Assembly: GCA_942493385.1 (NCBI GenBank)
Contig: OW818699.1
Location: 1,302,001 to 1,366,000, forward strand
DNA from: UBA8389 sp942493385
GTDB taxonomy: Bacteria; Bacteroidota; Bacteroidia; Bacteroidales; UBA1402
Length of the DNA stretch: 64,000 nucleotides
Direction: 5' to 3'
Both the position numbers and the translations under genes were made by a program. Below are positions 43,394 through 51,383 of the stretch, in pieces (position 1 is the stretch's first letter; every line of letters begins with the position of its first letter). The notes under the pieces were generated by a model that was given only the letters and a program-made list of their open reading frames with translations, did no database searches and was not told where the DNA came from.

Positions 43394-45643
43394 CTATTTA
43401 ACTTGGAATTTTCTCATAAGACTGCCTTCGGATGACGAAATTCTAATAATGTAATGCCCCTTGGTAAACCGATTGATGTCCAGATTAGTTGATGGGGAAA
43501 TAAGATCACTTCTTAAAACCACACGACCATCCAAGCTGCAAATTTCGATGTCGGAGCCAATCCACTTCGAATCTACACGAAATTGCAAAATTTTACTTTC
43601 GGGTTTGGAATAAATAACTAATCCGATATCCTTTGTAATAAACAAGTTTGTAGCAGGAGATTGACTTACTTGAATGTAATGGACTGTACTACTGTCACCT
43701 ACAATACTAAAGTTGGCGAATCTTTCGGTTTCAGTCAAATTGGGTTCAGCAGTCATAATAATGGAATCATTAAGATTGCCCATCTTTTTGTTCAAATGAA
43801 GCCAGGATTCTTCCGATATGATTTTCCAGCTGATATTGGAGAAAACATTCAGTTGAATGCTGTCTTTTCCGTCATTTTTAAATGTTAGGGTGTTAAAGGC
43901 AACATCGATAAAGGGTTTTATTCCCTTTTGCACGATCGTGAGGACTACGTCTGGTACTCCATAACCGGTAAAGGTAAGATGAGCAGTTCTGGGTAGAAAC
44001 GACTTATTCTCCTGTATTGTCACGAAAAGTATGTAAAACCCGTTTCCGTTGGTTGTGTCCACAGCCAGCCAATCCTGATCAACATTCAGGTTCCAACAGA
44101 TATTGGAATATAAGTATATGTTTCCACTTATGTACTCGGCCGGAACTGTTCCTTCGGTTGCATCGGTTCTGATAAAGTCTGTATTTACCAAAGTTGAAGT
44201 CGTATCAATGCTTATGATACGGGAGGATTGCAAGCCAAATTTTTTGGTAATCGTATCCTTGTAAGCAGAACCACAAAGTTCGGCATACCTCAAAAATAAG
44301 GAGTCAGCCTGCATGTTGGTGATCTCTGTTCTAATAGTAATCTTTTTCTGCCATTCCCGGTTGGTCTTGCACGCTTCACCAGAACTGTCGGGTAAGACTG
44401 TTTTTTCAATATTCACTCGTAGTAGCGTATCCTTGACCAGCTTTACGTTGGCAAGAGTGGTGTCGATGCGATAGAAAGAAGTTGGCTTGGATATGTTTGT
44501 ATGCAATACAATTTCTGCATTTTGTCCAACAGAAACGACATCTGTTTTTCCATCGCTGTTCAAGTCACCAGTGGCAATTGAGTATGGATTGCAATAAAAA
44601 TTGTTTGGGAAAAGTTTGTAGTCGGTAAAAAGTCCGTCCGTTTTTTGTTGGTAACAGGATATTTGAGCCCATGCATTGTTTCCGACCAAAAGATCCATTC
44701 GACCGTCACAATTGAAATCCGCAGTTTTAACAGGAGTAGCTAGATCATAGGCGGGGAGTAAAGTTTTTCTGTTTCCGATTTTTCCGTCGTTGTCCTGGTA
44801 AAAGACCACAACATTCCCATATGGTCTGTTACCACTCTTTGTTCCGACAATATCATTCCTACCATCATTGTCCATGTCGGCAATTGAAATTCCACTGAAG
44901 TTGGAAAAGCTCCAGCTTGGAATCATGTATGAATAAACCAGAGCTGTATCAGCTAAACCATTGGTTGGTGTCTGATAGGTGAGTTGAAGTGAGGAATAAG
45001 GACCAGCGTTTCCTACGATGGATACTACATCATTCAAGTGATCGCCATTGACATCTCCAATTTCAATTTGGCCGGCATAGGTGGGCATATAAACCGTTTT
45101 TGATGAAAATAAACCTTGTGCTGTTTGAGTGTAAATGATCATATTTGAAGCACCCGAACGGGACACGGCGACGTCCATGATTCCGTCGTTATTTAAATCT
45201 CCCGCTTTCATTGCATAGATGGCATTATTACCAATGGAAACCGACTTAAGTGAGTTGAATGTTCCGTCTACTTGTTGATACCAAATTCCGAAATTGGTGC
45301 CATATCCAATCAGGATGTCATTGCGTTTGTCGTTATTCATGTCGATGACCTGAATAATCCTTTTACCAGAATAAATGTATGGATATTTTAACCGAAACGG
45401 TGCATTTATGGTGCCATCGGCTTTTTGTATAAAGACAAGCACACAACTTTTGTATGTTGTGTCGTCGGATGAACTTGAAATGACGACCAAGTCATTTTTC
45501 CCGTCGTTGTTTACGTCACCAATGTCTGTAGCATTGAGTTCAGTATATTGAATGGGAGTCATCAGGCTCGTTTTAAGGAAATTTATTTGTCCAAAAGCGG
45601 AGAATGTTAGAAATGTAAATAAAATGATGATGGTACTTTTCAT
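43394..45643 (-). CDS. T9SS cargo protein with FG-GAP/VCBS repeats and BACON domains
   Basis: A 749-residue secreted protein: signal peptide (IIILFTFLTFSAFG), then about seven FG-GAP/VCBS-type calcium loops (for example IGDVNNDGKNDLVVI, DMNNDKRNDILIG, DLNNDGIMDVAVS, DFNCDGRMDLLVG) forming a propeller. Two BACON-like domains follow (NICWNLNVDQDWLAVD and NISWKIISEESWLHLN, about 510-660) and a C-terminal type A sorting domain with LQFRVDSKWIGSDIEICSLDG and TKGHYIIRISSSEG. It should cross the outer membrane by T9SS and act at the surface in adhesion or glycan binding. It follows the alaS terminator closely, with no obvious own promoter. Confidence 0.87.
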   Translation of the reverse strand: MKSTIIILFTFLTFSAFGQINFLKTSLMTPIQYTELNATDIGDVNNDGKNDLVVISSSSDDTTYKSCVLVFIQKADGTINAPFRLKYPYIYSGKRIIQVIDMNNDKRNDILIGYGTNFGIWYQQVDGTFNSLKSVSIGNNAIYAMKAGDLNNDGIMDVAVSRSGASNMIIYTQTAQGLFSSKTVYMPTYAGQIEIGDVNGDHLNDVVSIVGNAGPYSSLQLTYQTPTNGLADTALVYSYMIPSWSFSNFSGISIADMDNDGRNDIVGTKSGNRPYGNVVVFYQDNDGKIGNRKTLLPAYDLATPVKTADFNCDGRMDLLVGNNAWAQISCYQQKTDGLFTDYKLFPNNFYCNPYSIATGDLNSDGKTDVVSVGQNAEIVLHTNISKPTSFYRIDTTLANVKLVKDTLLRVNIEKTVLPDSSGEACKTNREWQKKITIRTEITNMQADSLFLRYAELCGSAYKDTITKKFGLQSSRIISIDTTSTLVNTDFIRTDATEGTVPAEYISGNIYLYSNICWNLNVDQDWLAVDTTNGNGFYILFVTIQENKSFLPRTAHLTFTGYGVPDVVLTIVQKGIKPFIDVAFNTLTFKNDGKDSIQLNVFSNISWKIISEESWLHLNKKMGNLNDSIIMTAEPNLTETERFANFSIVGDSSTVHYIQVSQSPATNLFITKDIGLVIYSKPESKILQFRVDSKWIGSDIEICSLDGRVVLRSDLISPSTNLDINRFTKGHYIIRISSSEGSLMRKFQVK

Positions 45644-45658
45644 AGTAAAAAAGTGGTT

Positions 45659-45695
45659 TAAAAAAACGCCCCGTAATCTTTTGATTACAGGGCGT
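45659..45695 (-). terminator. Terminator of alaS
   Basis: On the minus strand ACGCCCTGTAATC pairs with GATTACGGGGCGT (one G-U pair) around an AAAA loop and is followed by seven T. It lies 25 bases after the alaS stop and only about 16 bases before the next gene's ATG. Confidence 0.88.
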
Positions 45696-45720
45696 AAATA
45701 TAGAGTTAAAAATTATTTTT

Positions 45721-48342
45721 TTAAAGTTTGGTCTCGATATTTTTGCGTAAATATTGTACAGCAGCGACTAATCCATCAACATTCTTGCCCCCGGCCGTAG
45801 CGAAATGTGGTTGTCCACCGCCACCGCCTTGTATGGCTTTGGCTGCTTCGCGAACCAGATTGCTTGCGTTCAAGCCTTTGGCTACCAGGTCGTCACTCAA
45901 AATAACGGTGAGCAGTGGCTTGTCGCTGTCAACACTGCCGGCGATAAAGGCCAACCCTGTGGGAATTTCACCACGAAGTTGGAAGGCGATGTTCTTGATG
46001 GTTTCGGCTGTTTCTGAGCCTTCAAAAATGACAAGCTTGACACCATTAATAAGGATAGCCTTTGAAAGCAGCTCATTTTTCAAAACCTTGGCCTGGTCCG
46101 CAGCAAACGCCTCCAGTTTCTTCAAGTTCTCCTGATTCTCCAAAACCAGTTTCACAATGGCCGAAGTCAAATTGGGCGTGTTGTTGAAATACCCCTTCAC
46201 CATACGTAGTTCATCTTGCATCTGGTAATAAGCGGCATCTGCACCAGCACCCGTGATGCCCTCAATGCGGCGAATACCAGCAGCGATGGAGCTTTCCGTC
46301 ACAATGCGGAAGCTACCGATACGCCCCGTGGCTGAAACATGCGTTCCTCCACAAAGTTCAGCCGAAGTGCCGAAGCGGATCACGCGGACTTCCTCGCCGT
46401 ATTTCTCACCGAACAAAGCCATGGCACCCATGGCGCGGGCTTCGGCAATGGGCGTGTTGCGGTGTTCATCCAACAAAATATTCTTACGAATGCCAGCATT
46501 CACCCGGTTTTCCACCTCACGGATTTCTTCGGGGCTCATTTTTTGGAAATGGGCGAAGTCGAAACGGAAGTTGTCGGGGTTCACGAGCGAACCTTTTTGT
46601 TCCACATGAGAACCAAGTACCTCGCGCAGTGCTTCGTGCAGCAAGTGGGTAGCGGTATGGTTGGCTGAAGTCGCGTCGCGTTTTTCCACATCCACCACGG
46701 CTTTGAAAACGGCAGTTGGGTCGGCAGGCATAACAGAAGTTATATGCACGCCCAAGTTGTTTTCTTTCTTGACAGTTTCAATCACCAAACGCACGCCATC
46801 CAATTCCAAATAACCGCAATCGCCCACCTGTCCGCCCATTTCGGCATAAAACGGCGTGCGATCCAATACCAGCTGGAAGTAGGACTTGCCCTTTTGGGAA
46901 ACCTGCCGATATTTTAAAATCTCCGCATCGCAGGTCGTGAAATCGTAGCCTACGAATTCAGATTCCTGATCTTTCAGAACAATCCAGTCGCCCGTTTCCA
47001 CAGCAGCGGCATTGCGGGCACGGTCTTTCTGTTCTTTCATGGCGGCTGTGAAACCGTCAATGTCGGCAGTCAGGTCGTGTTCGCGCAAAATCAATTCCGT
47101 CAAATCCACCGGGAAACCAAACGTATCGTAAATGGTGAACACACTTTTTCCTTCCAGAACAGAAGAACCTGCAGCCTTGGTTTCAGCCATTAATTTGTCT
47201 AATAAGCGAATACCGGTTTCGAGCGTGCGGAGGAAAGATTCTTCTTCTTCCTTGATGACCCTCTCGACCAGCGTTTGTTGCGCCTGCAATTCGGGGTAGG
47301 CCGAACCCATCGAATCGATGAGCGCGGGAATGAGTTTGTACATGAAAGCGTGGCGGCGGTTTAGGAAGGTATACCCGTAACGCACGGCACGACGCAATAT
47401 GCGGCGGATCACGTAGCCTGCCTTGGCATTGGAGGGCAGTTGGCCGTCGGTGATGGAAAACGCGATGGTGCGGATGTGGTCGGCTATGACGCGCATGGCA
47501 ATGTCGGTTTTCTCATCTTCGCCGTAAGTTACACCGCAAAGGTTGCCGATTTCCTTCAATAATGGCTGGAACACGTCGGTGTCGTAGTTGGAGCGTTTGC
47601 CCTGAATGGCCATGCATAAGCGTTCGAAACCCATGCCAGTGTCCACGTGCTTGGCAGGAAGCGGTTCCAACGAACCGTCAGCCTTTCGGTTGAACTGCAT
47701 GAACACGTTGTTCCAGATTTCCACCACTTGCGGATGGCTTTCGTTCACCAAAGAGAGCCCATCCACCATAGCACGTTCTTCGTCCGAACGCAAGTCAATA
47801 TGTATTTCTGAACACGGGCCGCAAGGACCTTGGTCGCCCATTTCCCAGAAATTATCTTTTTTATTCCCGTTGATAATGCGTTCGGCAGGTAAAAACTGTG
47901 ACCAGATGGCAGCAGCTTCGTCGTCGCGATCCAAGCCTTCCGGAGCATAACCTTCAAAAACGGTGGCATACAAACGGTTCGGATCCAACTTCACCACGTC
48001 CACCAAATATTCCCAGGCCCATTCAATAGCATCCTTCTTGAAGTAGTCGCCAAAAGACCAGTTGCCCAGCATTTCGAACATGGTGTGGTGGTAAGTATCG
48101 TGTCCAACTTCCTCGAGGTCATTGTGTTTTCCGCTCACACGGAGGCATTTCTGCGAGTTGGCCACCCGTGGATATTTGGGAGCCACATTGCCAAGAATGA
48201 TGTCCTTGAACTGGTTCATGCCGGCGTTGGTGAACATCAGCGTGGGGTCGTCCTTAACCACCATCGGAGCGGAAGGAACGATCTTATGATTCTTGGAAGC
48301 GAAAAAGTCTTTGAACGATTCGCGTATTTCTTTGGCAGTCAT
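45721..48342 (-). CDS. alaS: Alanyl-tRNA synthetase
   Basis: An 873-residue class II synthetase of normal length that charges tRNA-Ala. Domain order is the catalytic core (motif 1 region FASKNHKIVPSAPMV and MFTNAGMNQFKD; motif 2 region WEMGDQGPCGPCSEIHID), the tRNA-recognition helical domain, the editing domain with NHTATHLLHEAL (HxxxH zinc site about 560-575) and CGGTHVSATG (Cys/His partner), and the C-terminal C-Ala domain with GGGGGQPHFATAGGK. A terminator follows. It starts divergently from the M23 peptidase gene. Confidence 0.97.
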   Translation of the reverse strand: MTAKEIRESFKDFFASKNHKIVPSAPMVVKDDPTLMFTNAGMNQFKDIILGNVAPKYPRVANSQKCLRVSGKHNDLEEVGHDTYHHTMFEMLGNWSFGDYFKKDAIEWAWEYLVDVVKLDPNRLYATVFEGYAPEGLDRDDEAAAIWSQFLPAERIINGNKKDNFWEMGDQGPCGPCSEIHIDLRSDEERAMVDGLSLVNESHPQVVEIWNNVFMQFNRKADGSLEPLPAKHVDTGMGFERLCMAIQGKRSNYDTDVFQPLLKEIGNLCGVTYGEDEKTDIAMRVIADHIRTIAFSITDGQLPSNAKAGYVIRRILRRAVRYGYTFLNRRHAFMYKLIPALIDSMGSAYPELQAQQTLVERVIKEEEESFLRTLETGIRLLDKLMAETKAAGSSVLEGKSVFTIYDTFGFPVDLTELILREHDLTADIDGFTAAMKEQKDRARNAAAVETGDWIVLKDQESEFVGYDFTTCDAEILKYRQVSQKGKSYFQLVLDRTPFYAEMGGQVGDCGYLELDGVRLVIETVKKENNLGVHITSVMPADPTAVFKAVVDVEKRDATSANHTATHLLHEALREVLGSHVEQKGSLVNPDNFRFDFAHFQKMSPEEIREVENRVNAGIRKNILLDEHRNTPIAEARAMGAMALFGEKYGEEVRVIRFGTSAELCGGTHVSATGRIGSFRIVTESSIAAGIRRIEGITGAGADAAYYQMQDELRMVKGYFNNTPNLTSAIVKLVLENQENLKKLEAFAADQAKVLKNELLSKAILINGVKLVIFEGSETAETIKNIAFQLRGEIPTGLAFIAGSVDSDKPLLTVILSDDLVAKGLNASNLVREAAKAIQGGGGGQPHFATAGGKNVDGLVAAVQYLRKNIETKL

Positions 48343-48367
48343 GTGTTATAAATTAGTAATTCGGGCG

Positions 48368-48395
48368 CAAAAATACGGCTAATTTGTTACTTTTG
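48368..48395. promoter_or_regulatory. Overlapping divergent -7 boxes for alaS and M23 peptidase gene
   Basis: TATTTTTG on the minus strand (48375-48368) points to alaS, and TACTTTTG on the plus strand (48388-48395) points to the peptidase gene. Both fit TAnnTTTG and share an 84-base intergenic region; -33 boxes are weak. Confidence 0.45.
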
Positions 48396-48426
48396 CATGC
48401 ATTAGCATTGAAAAAGATACAAGCGC

Positions 48427-49398
48427 GTGGGCAAAAAAGTCAAATACCACTTCAATCCAGAGTCCTTAAGTTTCGAACGCATTCAGAAAACGGCGGTCGA
48501 TTGGATGAAGCAACTGCTGCTTCACGCATTCAGCGGGATCTCTATGGGTGTGCTTTTCTTTTTCATTTACCTGAACATCTTCGAAACGCCGGATGCAAAA
48601 AAGTATAGGGTGGAAAACGAACGCTTGCAGTCTCAGTATAAAGTGCTTCAGTTGCAGGCCAAGCATGTGCAAGCAGTGATGACCGACCTCCAACAGCGCG
48701 ACGACAACCTCTACCGTGCCATCCTGCAAGCCGACCCCATCGCTCCCGAACTACGTGAAGGCTCCTTTGGCAACACAAACCGTTACCAAGAATTCAATGA
48801 CCTGGATAATAGGGAGTTGGTAACCCAGACCAGCCAAGAAATAGACCGGCTTTCCAAAATGGCCTATACCCAGTCCAAATCGTACGATGTATTGTTGGAT
48901 TTGGTCAAGAACCAGGAAAAACGTTTGCTTTGCATTCCAGCCATCATGCCTGTGCTCAACCGTGATATGCGGTCGGTGGCATCTGGCTATGGCCGACGCA
49001 TCGACCCCATTTACCACGTGGCGACCTTCCACGCCGGGATGGACTTTACAGCACGCATCGGTACGGACATCTATGCAACCGGCGAAGGAAGTGTCAGTTT
49101 GGCCTCCTGGAAACAGGGCTATGGCAAATGCATCATCATCAACCACGGATTTAATTTTCAGACCCTATACGGTCACCTCAACAGCATCGACGTGCATGTT
49201 GGCCAAAAAGTGAAGCGTGGCGATGTCATTGGCGCAGTGGGCAATACGGGTAAATCCACCGGCCCTCACCTGCACTACGAAGTCCATTTCAGAGGCGCTC
49301 CGCAGAACCCCGCACACTATTATTTCATGGATCTTTCTCCCGCACAATACGACCAAATGGTTCAAATATCGTCCAATTACGGACAAACGATGGACTAA
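48427..49398 (+). CDS. M23-family metallopeptidase, membrane-anchored
   Basis: A 323-residue protein starting with GTG (MGKKVKYHFNP). One membrane helix (LLHAFSGISMGVLFFFIYLN, about 25-44), a coiled coil (about 60-100), then a LytM/M23 domain with the metal ligands HAGMDFTA (His/Asp about 200-204) and HLHYEVHF (second HxH about 280), so the active site appears complete. It cuts peptide crosslinks in peptidoglycan or activates amidases; the architecture resembles Gram-negative envelope M23 proteins found beside the MerR gene in Bacteroidales. It is 18 bases upstream of that MerR gene. Confidence 0.9.
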   Translation: MGKKVKYHFNPESLSFERIQKTAVDWMKQLLLHAFSGISMGVLFFFIYLNIFETPDAKKYRVENERLQSQYKVLQLQAKHVQAVMTDLQQRDDNLYRAILQADPIAPELREGSFGNTNRYQEFNDLDNRELVTQTSQEIDRLSKMAYTQSKSYDVLLDLVKNQEKRLLCIPAIMPVLNRDMRSVASGYGRRIDPIYHVATFHAGMDFTARIGTDIYATGEGSVSLASWKQGYGKCIIINHGFNFQTLYGHLNSIDVHVGQKVKRGDVIGAVGNTGKSTGPHLHYEVHFRGAPQNPAHYYFMDLSPAQYDQMVQISSNYGQTMD

Positions 49399-49416
49399 TT
49401 TTAATACCTGAATACT

Positions 49417-50289
49417 ATGGCTGACGATTCGAGAAAACTGTTCTATTCCATTGGCGAGGTGGCCGCAATTTTTCATGTGAACGAGTCCACACTCCGTTTC
49501 TGGGAAAAGGAATTCCCCACGGTGATCAAACCTAGAAAGAACGCCAAGGGCACGCGCAACTACACCAAAGACGACATCGAAAACATCCGACTCATCCATT
49601 TCCTGCTTAAGGAAAAAGGCATGACACTGGTTGGTGCCCGCAAAAAGCTTCGGGAAGAAAAGAAGGGCATGACGGCGCAGCACGAGCTGACCGACCGGCT
49701 CAAAAAAATCAAATCCGAGTTGCTGAAACTTCAAACCGAGTTGGGTCAGCCTGCTCAGGAGGCACCCGAATTTGCATCGGCAGAACCCATTTCCAATCGT
49801 ATGGTCTTTGCTGAACCCGGTTCGGAAATGATTTCAATCGAATCTTTAAGAGAGGAAATTCCTGCCACAGATTCCGTGATGGAAGAAATCCCTGTTCCTG
49901 ACGACGAACATTTACCAGCGCCCGAACCGATTTTGGAAGATTCTCCGTTCGATTTTTCAGAGGAGGAAACCGCTCCTATAGAAATTGAAGAAGCCGAATT
50001 CACCTACGAGCTCGAAGATCCAGAACCACATATGGAAGACGAACCGATCGAAGAATCAACTGAATTTGATGCGGAAAAGTTTACCGCTAAGCCGACCGAA
50101 GCGCAATCGGATGAAGCCGCTGCAAGGGCACTTTACGAAGAATTGGAACCCGAATTGATTTACCAGCCGAAACCCGAACCGGAGCCAGAGCCCACTCCCG
50201 AACAGAACCTCTTTTACGAACAACCGGAATCAAGTGAACCGCCCAAAACTGAGCCATCTAAAGATGGCTGGTCAGGCTCCCTTTTTTAG
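49417..50289 (+). CDS. MerR-family regulator with long acidic tail
   Basis: A 290-residue protein. The N-terminal MerR HTH (IGEVAAIFHVNESTLRFWEKEFP, about 11-33) and wing (KNAKGTRNYTKDDIENIRLIHFLLKEKGMTLVGARKKL) are clear, followed by a short coiled coil to residue 105. From about 110 to the end the sequence is a low-complexity Glu/Pro-rich tail (EPEPEPTPEQ near 258) with no sensor Cys pair, quite unlike metal-sensing MerR proteins. The class is common in Bacteroidota next to M23 peptidases. The acidic tail may act in protein contacts; effector unknown. Confidence 0.88.
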   Translation: MADDSRKLFYSIGEVAAIFHVNESTLRFWEKEFPTVIKPRKNAKGTRNYTKDDIENIRLIHFLLKEKGMTLVGARKKLREEKKGMTAQHELTDRLKKIKSELLKLQTELGQPAQEAPEFASAEPISNRMVFAEPGSEMISIESLREEIPATDSVMEEIPVPDDEHLPAPEPILEDSPFDFSEEETAPIEIEEAEFTYELEDPEPHMEDEPIEESTEFDAEKFTAKPTEAQSDEAAARALYEELEPELIYQPKPEPEPEPTPEQNLFYEQPESSEPPKTEPSKDGWSGSLF

Positions 50290-50325
50290 AGCAGCGCAAC
50301 GTATTTCAATTTATCGAAGCGAGTT

Positions 50326-51372
50326 TTACTTAAAGGCATCCAGCGCAACCGTTGGTTTACCAGTGCTGTCGAATGCTCCCAACCCGTAGCTTTTCCAGCC
50401 CCCGTAACATTCAGGTTCCCAATAGAATACACCGAGCCCTTTTTTGCCGTTGACTGCTTTCACTTTATTAATCAGATCTTTCAGAAATGATTTGCATGCG
50501 TCTGGATAACGCCAATCCATGCCCACTTCGCAGACCATGACTTCCGAACCGTATCGGCTCACCATATCGTTCATATTGCTGAAACATTGGTTGTTGAGCG
50601 TGCTCCAATTGGTGTTGGTCGGGTAAAGGGACATGCCGATGACATCCCATTTGGCACCTTGCGCTTTCAAGCCGTCAAAAATCCAACGAAACGTGGTGTT
50701 GTTCCAACCGTTCTGTACATGAATCATCACTTTGGTGGAGGGGAAAACGGCCTTGACGGCGTTGTAACCAGCATTGGAAAGCATCGCATAATTGGCCATG
50801 TCCACCGAGGCTTTTCCATCTTCCCACAACATGCCATTGCCGGTTTCATTGCCGACTTGCACCCATTCGGGGGTGATACCGTTGTCTTTCAATGTTGTCA
50901 GCACGGAAGTTGTATGCTCCGTTACTGCATTCCGAAGATTCACGAACGAAAGCGTTGCCCAGGCTGCAGGTTTGGTTTGTTTGGACGGATCCGCCCAACT
51001 GTCGCTGTAATGGAAATCTATCAGTAGTTTCATGCCTAGGTTGTGGGCTCGTTTGGCCTTGACCAATAAGTCGGCAGTATTGCACCAGCCATCACTCGGG
51101 TTTACCCAAACACGTAATCGTATGGAGTTCATGCCCAAGCTTTTGAGCAGCGCCATGCATTCCATTTGTGTTCCGTAGACATTGTAGAATTTTTTGCCGC
51201 TTTGTTCCATTTCCGTCACCCAGCTCACGTCGGCACCTCTTGCCAGGCTGTCTTTGACAACCACGACCGTATCAATCGGCTTAGGATCTACAACGATGGG
51301 CTCCTTGCCACAGGAAAAAAAACTCGCGAGCCAAAAAATCGAGAAAAGACTCCACAAAAAACGTTTTCTCAT
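50326..51372 (-). CDS. GH53 endo-beta-1,4-galactanase lipoprotein
   Basis: A 348-residue lipoprotein from ATG 51372 (MRKRFLWSLFSIFW, Cys21 lipobox FFSC); an upstream in-frame extension to 51654 runs inside rel and is not used. The rest is one GH53 TIM-barrel with IRLRVWVNPSDGWC (about 84-97), acid/base Glu176 in VQVGNETGNGMLW and nucleophile Glu282 in VMVCEVGMDW. GH53 enzymes cut beta-1,4-galactan side chains of pectin. There is no SusCD pair beside it; it stands 11 bases after rel, an unusual neighbour. Likely surface-exposed. Confidence 0.9.
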   Translation of the reverse strand: MRKRFLWSLFSIFWLASFFSCGKEPIVVDPKPIDTVVVVKDSLARGADVSWVTEMEQSGKKFYNVYGTQMECMALLKSLGMNSIRLRVWVNPSDGWCNTADLLVKAKRAHNLGMKLLIDFHYSDSWADPSKQTKPAAWATLSFVNLRNAVTEHTTSVLTTLKDNGITPEWVQVGNETGNGMLWEDGKASVDMANYAMLSNAGYNAVKAVFPSTKVMIHVQNGWNNTTFRWIFDGLKAQGAKWDVIGMSLYPTNTNWSTLNNQCFSNMNDMVSRYGSEVMVCEVGMDWRYPDACKSFLKDLINKVKAVNGKKGLGVFYWEPECYGGWKSYGLGAFDSTGKPTVALDAFK

Positions 51373-51383
51373 GAGCGTATTTT

